DNA of 64,000 nucleotides from CBDBCU01 sp965203435 (GTDB lineage: Bacteria; Chloroflexota; Dehalococcoidia; Lucifugimonadales; UBA3495), in NCBI GenBank assembly GCA_965203435.1, contig CBDBCU010000001.1:186001-250000 (forward strand), given 5' to 3'. Under the pieces are notes generated by a model, which saw only the letters and a program-made list of their open reading frames with translations, was not told the origin of the DNA and made no database searches. The position numbers and the translations under genes were made by a program. This document shows, in pieces, positions 41,589 through 52,864 of this stretch; position 1 is the first letter of the stretch; every line of letters starts with the position of its first letter.

Positions 41589-42884
41589 ATGGAGTCCTCA
41601 GTGTTATGGGAGCTTATCCTGCTGGCCGTGTGCCTGGTTCTTTCCGCCTTTTTTTCCTCCTCTGAAACGGCTTTTATTGCCCTGTCGCGGGCGCGTCTAG
41701 CCCACCTGATTAACATTGGCCGGCCCCGGGCGCAACTGGTGGAAAGGTTGATCCGGCAACCGGAGCGGCTGCTGGCGACGGTGCTACTGAGCAACAACCT
41801 GGTCAATACGGCAGCGGCGGCTTTGGGTACCGCCGTGGCCCTGAAATTGATTGGCGACCGGTTTGGCGAAGGATTGGCGGTGCTGGCGGCGACCTTTGTC
41901 GTTACCACCCTGCTGCTGATTTTCAGCGAAACCCTGCCCAAAACCGTAGCCTGGAGCCGGCCCGAAACCCTGTCCTTTGCCTACGCCCGCCCCCTATGGC
42001 TGGTCGGCATTGTCCTGGCCCCGGCGGTCTGGCTGCTGCGGGGAATAACCCAACTGTTCACCCGGGCTATCGGCATCACCGGCTCCGAATCCGAAGTAAG
42101 CGAGGGAGAAATCCGCGCCTTGATTGAAGCCGGCGCCCGTTCCGGGTCGGTAGAACAGACCGAAGCGGAATTGCTCGATAAGGTGTTTCGTTTCGGCGAC
42201 CAGCAGGTGCAGCAGATAATGACCCCGCGCACCGAAATTGTCTGGGTGGAGCAAGGAACCACTTTCGAGCAGTTCTTGGATCTGTACGAAAAGCACAGCC
42301 ATACCCGGTTTCCGGTGTTCAGGGACAGCATTGAGGAGGTGCAAGGGGCGCTTTCCAACAAGGATGTGCTGACCGCTATGGGGCGGCCGGGATTTCAGCT
42401 GGGAGACATCGTTACTGCCTTGCCGTTGCGCGCCGCCCTTTTCGTGCCGGAAACCAAGAGCTTAGCCGAGACCTTTGCCGAAATGCAGCAGGGCGGCTAC
42501 GGCCTGACCCTGGCCGTGGACGAGTTCGGCGGCATTGCCGGCCTGATTACGATGAAACAGATGCTGGAGGTTATCGTCGGGCAGGTCGAGGAAGGAGTGA
42601 CGCCGCAGCCGGAATATACGGCCCTGGACGACAACACCTTTCAGGTGAACGGGGGGATGAGCATTCTGCAAGCCAACGAAAATCTGAACCTGGATTTGCC
42701 CGAGGGCGAGTATCAAACGGTGGCCGGGTTCATCCTCGACCGCTTGGGCTATATCCCGGAACCCGGGGAAATAGTGGAGTACGAAAACCTGAAAATGACC
42801 GTCCGGGCGATGAACGGTGTCCGTATTGAAGCGGTAACTGTGCAGCGGGCCGCTACGGAGCCGCCGGAAGGGGCCGCGGCGTGA
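41589..42884 (+). CDS. CNNM/CorC-type transmembrane protein with CBS pair
   Basis: 431 residues. A DUF21 membrane part (ILLAVCLVLSAFFSSSETAFIALSRARLAHL with LLSNNLVNTAAAALGT and ETLPKTVAW) is followed by two CBS domains (MTPRTEIVWVEQGTTFEQF..., FVPETKSLAETFAEMQQGGYGLTLAVDEFGGIAGLIT) and a C-terminal CorC/HlyC domain. Proteins of this type are linked to Mg2+ or other divalent-ion efflux and stress. It precedes the phosphatase with the stop overlapping that GTG. Confidence 0.93.
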   Translation: MESSVLWELILLAVCLVLSAFFSSSETAFIALSRARLAHLINIGRPRAQLVERLIRQPERLLATVLLSNNLVNTAAAALGTAVALKLIGDRFGEGLAVLAATFVVTTLLLIFSETLPKTVAWSRPETLSFAYARPLWLVGIVLAPAVWLLRGITQLFTRAIGITGSESEVSEGEIRALIEAGARSGSVEQTEAELLDKVFRFGDQQVQQIMTPRTEIVWVEQGTTFEQFLDLYEKHSHTRFPVFRDSIEEVQGALSNKDVLTAMGRPGFQLGDIVTALPLRAALFVPETKSLAETFAEMQQGGYGLTLAVDEFGGIAGLITMKQMLEVIVGQVEEGVTPQPEYTALDDNTFQVNGGMSILQANENLNLDLPEGEYQTVAGFILDRLGYIPEPGEIVEYENLKMTVRAMNGVRIEAVTVQRAATEPPEGAAA

Positions 42885-43504
42885 AGTTCTACCTCATCCG
42901 CCACGGGGAAACGGACTGGAATCGGTCAGGCCGCTTTCAGGGGCAAAGCGATACGGCCTTGAACGCCCGGGGCTTGGCCCAAGCGGCGGATACCGCCGCC
43001 GCGGCCCGGGACTGGAACTTGACCGCCCTCTACGCCAGCCCCTTGTCCCGCACTATGCAGGTAGCCGCCGCCTTGTCCCAAGAGCTGGGCTTGCCGGTCG
43101 TCCCCCAGGAAGGGCTGAAAGAAATGGCTCTGGGCGAGCTGGAGGGAATTCAAGGGGAAGCGATGCGGCTTGGCTGGCCGGAAGTGTACGCCGCTTGGCG
43201 GGACTGCCCGGCGGATATTGTCATGCCCGGCGGCGAATCCTTGACCGGTTTGCAGGAACGGGCTTGGCAAGTGATTCTGGAACTGGAACGGCGGCACGGC
43301 CCGGAGGATAACCTGGCTCTGATTTCCCATAACTTTGCCATCCGCGCCCTCTGCGCCCGGCTGCTGGAAATGCCTTTGTCCAACTTCCACAGTATGCACC
43401 TCAGCCTGGGGTCGGTCAGCCTCCTGGACAGCGGTCCCCGGGGGCGGCGCCTGCTTTACTACAACGCCACCGGCCATCTGACGCCGGCTAACCGCTCCGA
43501 TTAG
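42881..43504 (+). CDS. Histidine phosphatase family protein
   Basis: 207 residues from a GTG overlapping the corC-like stop. FYLIRHGETDWNRSGRFQGQSDTALNARG has the catalytic RHGE; LISHNFAIRAL gives the second His. This group includes cofactor-dependent phosphoglycerate mutase-like enzymes and phosphatases such as CobC. It is co-transcribed with the corC-like gene and tilS. Confidence 0.92.
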   Translation: MKFYLIRHGETDWNRSGRFQGQSDTALNARGLAQAADTAAAARDWNLTALYASPLSRTMQVAAALSQELGLPVVPQEGLKEMALGELEGIQGEAMRLGWPEVYAAWRDCPADIVMPGGESLTGLQERAWQVILELERRHGPEDNLALISHNFAIRALCARLLEMPLSNFHSMHLSLGSVSLLDSGPRGRRLLYYNATGHLTPANRSD

Positions 43505-43513
43505 GGTTGGGTT

Positions 43514-44998
43514 ATGGCGGTAGTGGCCGCAGTGGATCGACAAGTGGCGGCGGCCCTGCGCAGGGCCGGCTACGCCAACGCCGGGATTGCGCTGGTGGTC
43601 GGGGTATCCGGCGGCGCCGATTCGTCAACCCTGCTCTACAGCCTGAACCGGCTCAGCCCGGCTTGTGGCCTCCGCCTGCATATCGCCCATCTGAACCACG
43701 ATTTTCGCGGCGCGGAAGCCGACGCCGACGCCCATTTTGTCGCCGCCCTGGCCGCCGAGTTGGGCCTGCCGGTATCCGTGGAAAAGCAGGATCCCATCGC
43801 CTACCAGCAGGAACGGCGCATATCCTCTTTTGAGCAGGGGGCGCGGGAAATGCGCTATGCCTTTCTGGCGGCGGTAGCGGAAAGGGTGGGCGCGGCCGCC
43901 GTAGCCGTAGGGCATACCGCCGACGACCTGGCGGAAACGACTTTGCTGCACCTGCTGCGGGGGGCCGGCCTGTCGGGATTGCGGGGGATGACCGAAGTCG
44001 TCCCCTGGCCCTGGCCGGTCGGCTTGCCCACGCCGGCCCTCTTTCGTCCTCTGCTGGCCGTGGCCAAGGCGGATACAGCGGCCTATTGCCGAGAGTTTGG
44101 CCGGGATTTTCGGCAGGACAGCGGCAATGCCTTGTTTCGGTTCACCCGCAACCGAGTGCGGCAGGAATTGCTGCCCCATCTGGCCGCCGAATACAATCCC
44201 CGGGTGCGGGATGCCTTGACCCGCTTGGCTAACGCCGCCGCCCTGGATCTGGACTATCTGGAACAGGAAACGGAACGGGTTTGGCCGCAGGTAGTCAGGG
44301 AAGTTGCTACTGCCGGCCGTCCGGCACTGACTTTTGACCGGGCGGCCTTGGCGGAACTGCATCCGGCTTTGCAGCGGCGATTGCTGCGGCAGGGCTATGT
44401 GGTCCTGGCCGGAGACGCCCGGCGGTTGCGGGAAAGCCATATCAAAGCCATGGCAGCCTTGGCCGCCGGCAGCGATTCGGGCTTGACTTTGGATTTGCCG
44501 GCCGGGTTGCAACTGCGGGTTGACCGATCGCAGCTGATTTTGTACCGGCGCGGGGAAACCTTGTCCGACTCCTACCCGTCTCTGGCCGGACAATACCGGT
44601 TGCCTTGGCCGGCGGCGGATACCGAAACAACTACCGAAATACCTGGTTGGCGGGTTACTCAACGCCTTATTGCCGCCGGGGAAATAGATCCTTGGCCGGG
44701 CCGCAATTCCTTAACGGCTTATCTGAACTTGACGGCTTTGGGCCGGGGCGGTTGGATACGCAGCCGGCGGCCGGGCGACCGGTTCCAACCCCTGGGAATG
44801 GCCGGTTTCAAGAAGTTGCAGGATTTCTTTACCGACGCTCGGATACCCCGCCACCGCCGGGACGGGATACCCTTGTTGGTAACGGAAAAGGGCATCGCCT
44901 GGGTAATCGGGCAGCGCATTGCGGAATGGGCCAAAATCCCCCCGGATGCGCCGCCGGATTTTCCGTCCTTGGAACTGCGGTTTGACCGGTGGGACTGA
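43514..44998 (+). CDS. tilS: tRNA(Ile)-lysidine synthetase TilS
   Basis: 494 residues. The PP-loop ATPase motif GVSGGADSSTLL is at ~30; HIAHLNHDFRGAEADAD, VAVGHTADDLAETTLLHLLRGAGLSGLRGM and FRFTRNRVRQELLP mark the catalytic domain, and a C-terminal domain ends with GMAGFKKLQDFFTDARIPRHRR. It turns cytidine 34 of the CAU tRNA-Ile into lysidine. Confidence 0.95.
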   Translation: MAVVAAVDRQVAAALRRAGYANAGIALVVGVSGGADSSTLLYSLNRLSPACGLRLHIAHLNHDFRGAEADADAHFVAALAAELGLPVSVEKQDPIAYQQERRISSFEQGAREMRYAFLAAVAERVGAAAVAVGHTADDLAETTLLHLLRGAGLSGLRGMTEVVPWPWPVGLPTPALFRPLLAVAKADTAAYCREFGRDFRQDSGNALFRFTRNRVRQELLPHLAAEYNPRVRDALTRLANAAALDLDYLEQETERVWPQVVREVATAGRPALTFDRAALAELHPALQRRLLRQGYVVLAGDARRLRESHIKAMAALAAGSDSGLTLDLPAGLQLRVDRSQLILYRRGETLSDSYPSLAGQYRLPWPAADTETTTEIPGWRVTQRLIAAGEIDPWPGRNSLTAYLNLTALGRGGWIRSRRPGDRFQPLGMAGFKKLQDFFTDARIPRHRRDGIPLLVTEKGIAWVIGQRIAEWAKIPPDAPPDFPSLELRFDRWD

Positions 44999-45080
44999 CT
45001 GCCTATCCTGAGCTTGTCGGCGAATGACAATGTAGGCGGCAAGGGAACCGGAATGACAGCCGGCAAAGGGTCCGTTCCGT

Positions 45081-45133
45081 GGCGGCGTATTCGTCCTTCA
45101 ACAAGTTCAGGATGAGCGGAGCGATACGCCGCC
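45081..45133. repeat. Family A repeat inside a locus-specific hairpin
   Basis: GGCGGCGTAT (45081-45090) and ATACGCCGCC (45124-45133) are perfectly complementary around a core at 45092-45119. Between convergent tilS and the YyaL-type gene. Confidence 0.88.
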
Positions 45134-45155
45134 ATTGAAAGGAACCCGGCCGCTG

Positions 45156-47210
<2,055 letters not shown>

Positions 47211-47263
47211 AAGGTTCGTGTCCTCGATGTTGCGGAGCCGATGAACTAAGTTCCCGCGTTCCC

Positions 47264-47509
47264 TCATAGGGTAACGGTTACCACTTCTTTTGCGGAAAGC
47301 AGATAGGACTCCGCTACCGCCGCTTCGGGAAGCGGATCGTTGAATTCCAGCTTGACCTCAAGATAGGCTTGGGCCGCTTCCTGCAAGGCGGCCAAGGCTT
47401 CCGCTCGAGTATAACCCCAAACGGCGCAACCGGGCAGAACGGGAATTTCAGCGTCCCAAAGCCCATCATCGTCCTGCTCTACCTCTACCCGGAAAGTGTA
47501 GGTTTTCAT
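47264..47509 (-). CDS. HicB-like small protein, copy 1
   Basis: 81 residues, MKTYTFRVEVEQDDDGLWDAEIPVLPGCAVWGYTRAEALAAL: the HicB fold (an inactive RNase-H-like antitoxin domain). The C-terminal 20 residues lack a DNA-binding RHH. Its neighbour is a close copy; no HicA is next to either. Confidence 0.85.
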   Translation of the reverse strand: MKTYTFRVEVEQDDDGLWDAEIPVLPGCAVWGYTRAEALAALQEAAQAYLEVKLEFNDPLPEAAVAESYLLSAKEVVTVTL

Positions 47510-47537
47510 TGGTTTGCCCTCGAGGTTTTTTGAGTAA

Positions 47538-47723
47538 CTAAGGCATCGGCTCGCCGAACTCGATCAGGACTTCCAGGTACATTTCGGCGTTGTCCCGGAT
47601 GGCCTGCAAAGTCTCCTCTTTGGTGTAGCCCCAAGCGTTGCAGCCGGGCAGGGCCGGCACCAAGGCGCTCCAGCGCCCATCCTCCTCTTGTTCGAGATCC
47701 ACCTCGAAAATGTAGGTTTTCAT
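47538..47723 (-). CDS. HicB-like small protein, copy 2
   Basis: 61 residues, starting at MKTYIFEVDLEQEEDGRWSA after GGAGG. It shares the PALPGCNAWGYTKEE pattern with copy 1, with only the core domain kept. The two came from a local duplication. Confidence 0.83.
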   Translation of the reverse strand: MKTYIFEVDLEQEEDGRWSALVPALPGCNAWGYTKEETLQAIRDNAEMYLEVLIEFGEPMP

Positions 47724-47758
47724 TGGCTTGCCTCCACGGTTTTGTAGGGCGGCCGCCC

Positions 47759-49516
47759 CTAACCCTTGCCCCTTTCCCCGGCCAGCCGCGCCAGCAGTTC
47801 CGCCACCGGCATGGCCCCCAGATTGCCCCCTTCCCGGGTGCGGACGGCTACCGCCTCGGCCTCCCGTTCCCGGTCGCCTACCACCAGCATATAAGGGATT
47901 TTCTGGAGTTGGGCATCGCGGATTTTGTGGTTCATCCGCTCGCCGCGGCCGTCCACTTCCGCCCGGAAACCCTGCTTTTCCAGCTGGCTTTTGACGGTAG
48001 AGGCGTATTCCTGATGGCGGTCGGCGATGGGAATGACCACCGCCTGCGTGGGGGCCAGCCACAGGGGAAAAGCCCCGGCGTAGTGTTCAATCAGCACCCC
48101 CAAGAATCGCTCCAACGACCCCAGGATGGCCCGATGCACCATATAGGGCCGACTGCGCCCGCCGCCGGCGTCCATAAAGGTCAAGTCAAAGCGTTCCGGC
48201 AGGTTAAAGTCGAACTGCACCGTAGTGCATTGCCAATCCCGGCCCAAAGCATCCTTGATTTTGATGTCGATTTTAGGGCCGTAAAAAGCGCCGCCGCCCG
48301 CGTCAATATCAAAGGTCAGGTTGCGCTGCTGCAAGGCCCGGCGCAGGGAATCGGTAGCGTGTTCCCACAGCGCCAATTCCCCGGCGTAATTATCGGGGCG
48401 GGTGGACAGGGATATGGAAAAGTCGTTAAAGCCAAAGGCGTCCAGCAGCTCAAAGGTCAAATCCAGCACCCCGCCCACTTCCGCCTCCACCTGTTCCGGC
48501 AGGCAGAAAATATGGGCGTCATCCTGGGTAAAACCCCGCACCCGCATCAGCCCGTGCAGCACCCCGCTACGCTCGTAGCGATACACCGTCCCCAACTCGG
48601 CAATCCGCAATGGCAATTCCCGGTAGCTGCGGAGAGCGGAACGGTATACCATAATGTGGAAGGGGCAGTTCATCGGTTTCAGGTAGTATTCCTGCTCGTC
48701 CACTTCCAGGGGGGCGTACATACTTTCCCGGTAATGGGCCAGGTGGCCGCTGGTCTGCCACAGCCGGGCGCGGCCGATGTGCGGCGAATAGACGATGTTG
48801 TAATCGTGGCGGTAGTGCAAATCCCGCCAATAATCCTCGACCAGGCTGCGGACCAGGCCGCCCTTGGGATGCCAGACAATCAGCCCGGGGCCGATTTCCT
48901 CATGGACGGAAAAGAGGCCCAACTGCCGGCCCAAAGTGCGGTGATCGCGGCGTTCCGCTTCCGCCAAGCGGTGCAGGTAATCCTCCAGAGCCTCCGGGGA
49001 TTCCCAGGCGGTGCCGTAGATGCGCTGGAGCATGGGACGGTGTTCGTCGCCGCGCCAGTAGGCTCCGGCAATGGTCAGCAGTTTCACGGCGGCAATGTCG
49101 GCAGTGCCATCCACGTGCGGCCCCTGGCACAGGTCAATAAAGCGGCCATGCCGATAGATGCTGAGGGTAGTGTCCACCGGCAGGTCGGCAATAATTTCCA
49201 GCTTATAGGGCTGGTCGGCAAAAAGCTGCCAGGCCGCCTCCCGGTCGACTTCCTCCCGTTGGAAGGCTTGCCCGGCGGCGATGGTCTCCCGCATCAGCCC
49301 TTCGATGCGGGTCAAATCCTCCGGCGTAAAGGGGCGGGAAACCTCAAAATCGTAATAAAACCCGTCCTGCGTGGGCGGGCCAATGCCCATCTTGGCCTCG
49401 GGAAAAAGGCGCAGCACCGCATCGGCCATCACATGGGCCGCCGAATGGCGCATCCGATGCCGCAAGGCCAAAGTGGAATCCCGGTTAGCCGGGTCTAACG
49501 CTCCGTGATCCAGCAT
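47759..49516 (-). CDS. thrS: Threonyl-tRNA synthetase without TGS domain
   Basis: 585 residues. The N-terminal editing domain (RHSAAHVMADAVLRLFP..., DLCQGPHV) leads to the class II core (YRYERSGVLHGLMRVRGFTQDDAHIFC and MNCPFHIMVYR) and the C-terminal anticodon-binding domain (VVIPIADRHQEYA). The ~60-residue TGS domain present at the start of most bacterial ThrS is missing, and the ATG is the first sensible start. Confidence 0.95.
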   Translation of the reverse strand: MLDHGALDPANRDSTLALRHRMRHSAAHVMADAVLRLFPEAKMGIGPPTQDGFYYDFEVSRPFTPEDLTRIEGLMRETIAAGQAFQREEVDREAAWQLFADQPYKLEIIADLPVDTTLSIYRHGRFIDLCQGPHVDGTADIAAVKLLTIAGAYWRGDEHRPMLQRIYGTAWESPEALEDYLHRLAEAERRDHRTLGRQLGLFSVHEEIGPGLIVWHPKGGLVRSLVEDYWRDLHYRHDYNIVYSPHIGRARLWQTSGHLAHYRESMYAPLEVDEQEYYLKPMNCPFHIMVYRSALRSYRELPLRIAELGTVYRYERSGVLHGLMRVRGFTQDDAHIFCLPEQVEAEVGGVLDLTFELLDAFGFNDFSISLSTRPDNYAGELALWEHATDSLRRALQQRNLTFDIDAGGGAFYGPKIDIKIKDALGRDWQCTTVQFDFNLPERFDLTFMDAGGGRSRPYMVHRAILGSLERFLGVLIEHYAGAFPLWLAPTQAVVIPIADRHQEYASTVKSQLEKQGFRAEVDGRGERMNHKIRDAQLQKIPYMLVVGDREREAEAVAVRTREGGNLGAMPVAELLARLAGERGKG

Positions 49517-49642
49517 AAAGACTTCCTGCGATGAATTGGCCGGCCGGTTGAAACCGCCGCCCGCCCTCCATTATAACCAAGACTTGGGGATAAGGATATT
49601 GCGGAAGGATGCCGTTTCCGGGGCAATCGCCGATAGAGATCG

Positions 49643-50329
49643 TCAGTCCCGCGAATTTTCGGCGGGATTGCCGCCGTAGAAAACTTCCCGCAGGCTGCGA
49701 TGGCGCAGGGCGTTGAGCAGTTGTACCCGGATGGAGATAACATAGGAAACGAATACCACGACGGTCAACAGCAGGCACAAGCCGACTTGGTACAGCCCCG
49801 GCTCCGGCACCAGCCAGTCCAGGTTAAAGAGGGCGGCGGCAATAACCAGCAGGTTAAGCAGAATGTAGCCCACGGTCAGCCCGACGATGGCATTGCGGGA
49901 AAGGATTACGGCCAGGATGCCGGGAACGATAGCCAATAGCGCCGGCAGGGGGACAAAAGCCAGGCAAATGCCAATGATGGCCGCCGCGCCCTTGCCGCCC
50001 CGAAAGCCCAGCAGGAAAGTCCAGTTATGCCCGGCCACCACCAGCAGGGCGGTTACATAGACGGCCCAAGGCGGCGCGGCGGCCCAACCGAGGGCATTGG
50101 CCCAGCCCGGCAGCAGTACCGCCACCGCCCCCTTGCCCCCGTCAATCAGCAGTACCAGGGCCGCGCCCCAGGGGCCAATCTGATGGTAAGTGTTCAGGGT
50201 TCCCACATTCCGGCTGCCCACTTCCCGCAGGTCAACCCCCTTGACCGCCCGGGTCAGCCAGTAAGCCGGCGGAATCGAGCCCAGGAGATAGGCCAGGAGG
50301 CCCAGGATGGCGACGCTTAGCAGCTCCAA
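49643..50329 (-). CDS. plsY: Glycerol-3-phosphate acyltransferase PlsY
   Basis: 228 residues from TTG 50329, which has AGGAG 8 bases before it; no ATG fits. Blocks LAYLLGSIPPAYWLTR, DLREVGSRNVGTLNTYHQIG, LIDGGKGAVAVLL and GHNWTFLLGFRGGKGAA are those of PlsY, the membrane enzyme that acylates glycerol-3-phosphate with acyl-phosphate. Five membrane spans. Confidence 0.92.
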   Translation of the reverse strand: MELLSVAILGLLAYLLGSIPPAYWLTRAVKGVDLREVGSRNVGTLNTYHQIGPWGAALVLLIDGGKGAVAVLLPGWANALGWAAAPPWAVYVTALLVVAGHNWTFLLGFRGGKGAAAIIGICLAFVPLPALLAIVPGILAVILSRNAIVGLTVGYILLNLLVIAAALFNLDWLVPEPGLYQVGLCLLLTVVVFVSYVISIRVQLLNALRHRSLREVFYGGNPAENSRD

Positions 50330-50434
50330 AGGATGAACTCCTGCGGAAAGTCGGGGCCGGTGGACACCGATTCTAGCGCCCAATACCCGGCGGCCGCAAT
50401 GGGAAAACCAGCGGCTCCGGAGCCGCATACCCCC

Positions 50435-50463
50435 TGGCAAAACCCCCTTGCCCAGCGTATAAT
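50435..50463 (+). promoter_or_regulatory. Promoter of prfB
   Basis: TGGCAA, 17 bases, TATAAT (50458-50463), 44 bases before the prfB start. A 16-base palindrome (GCGGCTCCGGAGCCGC, 50411-50426) precedes it. Confidence 0.65.
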
Positions 50464-50506
50464 GGAGAGCAAAGCAAACCGGCTACGGCCGTTGAGGGTT
50501 AGGATT

Positions 50507-51599
50507 ATGGAGGAGCTGCGGCAAGACCTGGCGACGCTGACGCAGAAAATCGCGGCGGTCGTGGAGCGCCTTTGACCTGGCCGGCAAGGAAGCCGACATA
50601 GCCCGGCTGGAGCGGGAAGCCGCCGCCCCGGGTTATTGGGACGATCCCCGGACGGCCCAGCGGCAGATGCAGCAGTTGGGTCGGCTCAAGGAAATCGTGG
50701 CCCTGTGGCGCGGCTTGGAAAGCCAGGCGGCCACCCTGCTGGAACTCACCGACCTGGCCATCGCGGATGCCGACGCCGCCTTGACTGAGGAATTGACCGC
50801 CGCCATCAACCAGTTAGCCCAAGACTTGGCCCGGGAGGAAATCGCCCTTACCCTGGCCGGCCCCTACGACGACCGGCCGGCGATCGTTTCGATCCTATCC
50901 GGGGCCGGCGGCACCGATTCCCAGGATTGGGCCGAGATGTTGCTGAAAATGTACGGCCGCTGGGGCGAGACGCAGAAACGGCCGGTGCAGGTGATGGACT
51001 TGGCCTATGGCGATGAGGCCGGCCTGCGGAGCGCCACCCTGGAAGTGGGCGGCCCCTATGCCTACGGCTATTTGAGCGCCGAGCGGGGGGTGCATCGCCT
51101 GGTGCGCCTTTCCCCCTTTGACCCCAACCACCTGCGCCACACCTCCTTTGCCCAGGTCGAGGTGTTGCCGGCCGCCGCCGAGGAGGAGGAAATAGTGGTA
51201 CGCCCGGAGGATGTAAAGCTGGATACCTTTCGTTCCAGCGGCCCCGGCGGGCAGAATGTCCAGAAAGTGGCTTCCGCCGTGCGCTTGACCCACCTGCCCA
51301 GCGGCTTGGTGGTTTCCTGCCAGACCGAGCGCTCCCAGCGCCAGAACCGGGAATACGCTATGCGGATTTTGCTGGCCCGGCTGCTGGCCCGGCAGAACGA
51401 ACAGCGGGCCAAGGAACGGGCCCAACTGCGCGGCGAAAGGGTAGCGGCCGAATGGGGCAATCAAATCCGCAGCTATGTGCTGCATCCCTACCAATCGGTC
51501 AAAGACCACCGCACCAACTACCAGAGTACCAACCCGGCGGCGGTGCTGGACGGCGACCTGAACGATTTTATTGCGGCGTACCTGATTTCCCGCTTGTAG
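50507..51599 (+). CDS. prfB: Peptide chain release factor 2, with programmed +1 frameshift
   Basis: Read as two parts: 22 codons ending at TGA 50573, then a +1 shift into the frame that runs to 51599. The product (~364 residues) has the coiled N-terminal domain (DLAGKEADIARLEREAAAPGYWDD), the stop-recognising region and the SSGPGGQNVQKV motif, whose GGQ hydrolyses peptidyl-tRNA. The frameshift lets RF2 level control its own synthesis. Normal length. Confidence 0.97.
50563..50576 (+). promoter_or_regulatory. prfB: Recoding signal for prfB (+1 frameshift)
   Basis: GGAG (Shine-Dalgarno-like), three bases, CTT TGA C. This is the arrangement of the E. coli site. Confidence 0.95.
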
Positions 51600-51684
51600 G
51601 GAAAGGTTGCCGGTTTTTCCGTTCCTTGTTAATCCCCGAATAAACCCCTTTACATCTCCCAAACCATAGGGTAAAATTTTTTCG

Positions 51685-51724
51685 CTCGAGGCCGAAATTT
51701 GCTGAGGCAAATTTCGGCCTCGAG
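51685..51724 (+). terminator. Terminator hairpin after prfB
   Basis: A perfect 18-base stem (CTCGAGGCCGAAATTTGC) with TGAG loop, then CCCTTCTTTATT. The T-tail is weak on both strands. Confidence 0.72.
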
Positions 51725-51763
51725 CCCTTCTTTATTGGGCTAGGGGCCTTTGGGGAGGCCCTT

Positions 51764-52690
51764 ATGCCCAAGCTCTTGGCCGCCAGTATCGTCCTGTTCC
51801 TGCTGTTGGGCGCGGGGTATGGCCTTATCCAAGCCGCCCGTTCCATCCCCTGGGACTGCACCGACTGGCAAGCCTTTGCCCATTCCGACCGCACGACCGC
51901 CATCCTGGAATCCCTGGCCGAAAACCGGGGCAAAACCCTCTACTGCGGCATCGACCAGTCCGACACCTTTACCAAAGCCGAAACCTGGGCGGCCGGCAAA
52001 GACCGCAACGAGCGGGATGACACCGTCTATTTCGGGGAACGCGGCATTTTCCGCGGCTTTATCGCCGCCCAGGAGGGCTGGCTGACCGAGGGGGAATCCG
52101 GCATTACCGGAGTGAGCCGGGATCGGATTTTTGAGTTTCCGAGGGAGGAACGGCGGCGGGTTAAGCGGGTCAAGCGGTTCGCCATCGCGTCCGAGGGCAA
52201 TTGCCCGGATCCGCATCCGAATCAAGGCAACCATCCGCCCGGCACCCTGGCTTGCTCGGATTGGGGCGATGTCAGCGGCGTTGACAGCAGCCTTGGCACG
52301 GCTAAGCGCTGGGCCCGGGGCCTGCAGGCCCGCGGCAGCAATTTCAATAATTGGGTACTTGACTGGGAAACGCAGGTTTTGACGAGTGGCAGCGGCACCG
52401 TCATCGGAACCGGGCGTCCCAACACCGCCGAATGGCAGGAGATAGCGGAAACCGCGGCCAAAAACGCTTGCCGTGCCCGGGGCGGGCAGTCGGTGACCAA
52501 TGTTGCTTTCAGCCGCGGCCACAACCAGGATCGCGGTGAGACCAACACCAATCATGCGAACTATAGCGGGGTGTATTTGGGCTGGTTTTACTATGACCCT
52601 AATCCGGGATCCGATCATAGAGCCCGGGCCCGGCAAAGCCGGACTTGGACGGCCACCTGCAAGAAAACTATCCGGCGCACCCGGCGGTAA
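51764..52690 (+). CDS. Exported protein, unknown
   Basis: 308 residues. N-terminal hydrophobic segment (LLAASIVLFLLLGAGYGLIQAA) is a signal anchor or uncleaved signal. The mature part has paired cysteines (WDCTDW, YCGID, NCPDP, LACSD, NACRARG), which fit disulfide bonds, and a C-terminal region with many Asn/His (FSRGHNQDRGETNTNHANYSG). A very basic tail follows (KKTIRRTRR). No family recognised; a nuclease role would be guesswork. Confidence 0.65.
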   Translation: MPKLLAASIVLFLLLGAGYGLIQAARSIPWDCTDWQAFAHSDRTTAILESLAENRGKTLYCGIDQSDTFTKAETWAAGKDRNERDDTVYFGERGIFRGFIAAQEGWLTEGESGITGVSRDRIFEFPREERRRVKRVKRFAIASEGNCPDPHPNQGNHPPGTLACSDWGDVSGVDSSLGTAKRWARGLQARGSNFNNWVLDWETQVLTSGSGTVIGTGRPNTAEWQEIAETAAKNACRARGGQSVTNVAFSRGHNQDRGETNTNHANYSGVYLGWFYYDPNPGSDHRARARQSRTWTATCKKTIRRTRR

Positions 52691-52715
52691 AGGGGGGCGG
52701 CGGCCCTTGTCCGCT

Positions 52716-52744
52716 CATCCTTCAACGGAGTTCAGGATGAGCGG
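52716..52744. repeat. Family A repeat
   Basis: Core CATCCTTCAACGGAG...GGATGAGCGG with one extra base. The surrounding arms (CGGCCCTTG and CTTGGGGCCG) are partly complementary. Confidence 0.75.
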
Positions 52745-52796
52745 AAAGGTTGTCCGCAAGGAAACCCTTGGGGCCGTCCTGGCCCACCCCCAAATT

Positions 52797-52834
52797 ATGC
52801 GCCGCCGGGCAGAAACGCAAACCCGGCGGCGCAT
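52797..52834 (-). terminator. Hairpin after ribBA
   Basis: Perfect 13-base stem (ATGCGCCGCCGGG) with a 12-base loop, 30 bases past the ribBA stop. No T-run. Confidence 0.6.
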
Positions 52835-52864
52835 ACTTGCGGAGTTGGCAACGGCGGTTTTCGG

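Noticed and set aside
49517..49640. T-box leader for thrS
   Set aside because: No T-box sequence or specifier structure visible, and the gap is short.
50507..50667. Apparent nonsense mutation splitting prfB
   Set aside because: CTT TGA C with an upstream Shine-Dalgarno-like element is the standard RF2 recoding signal.
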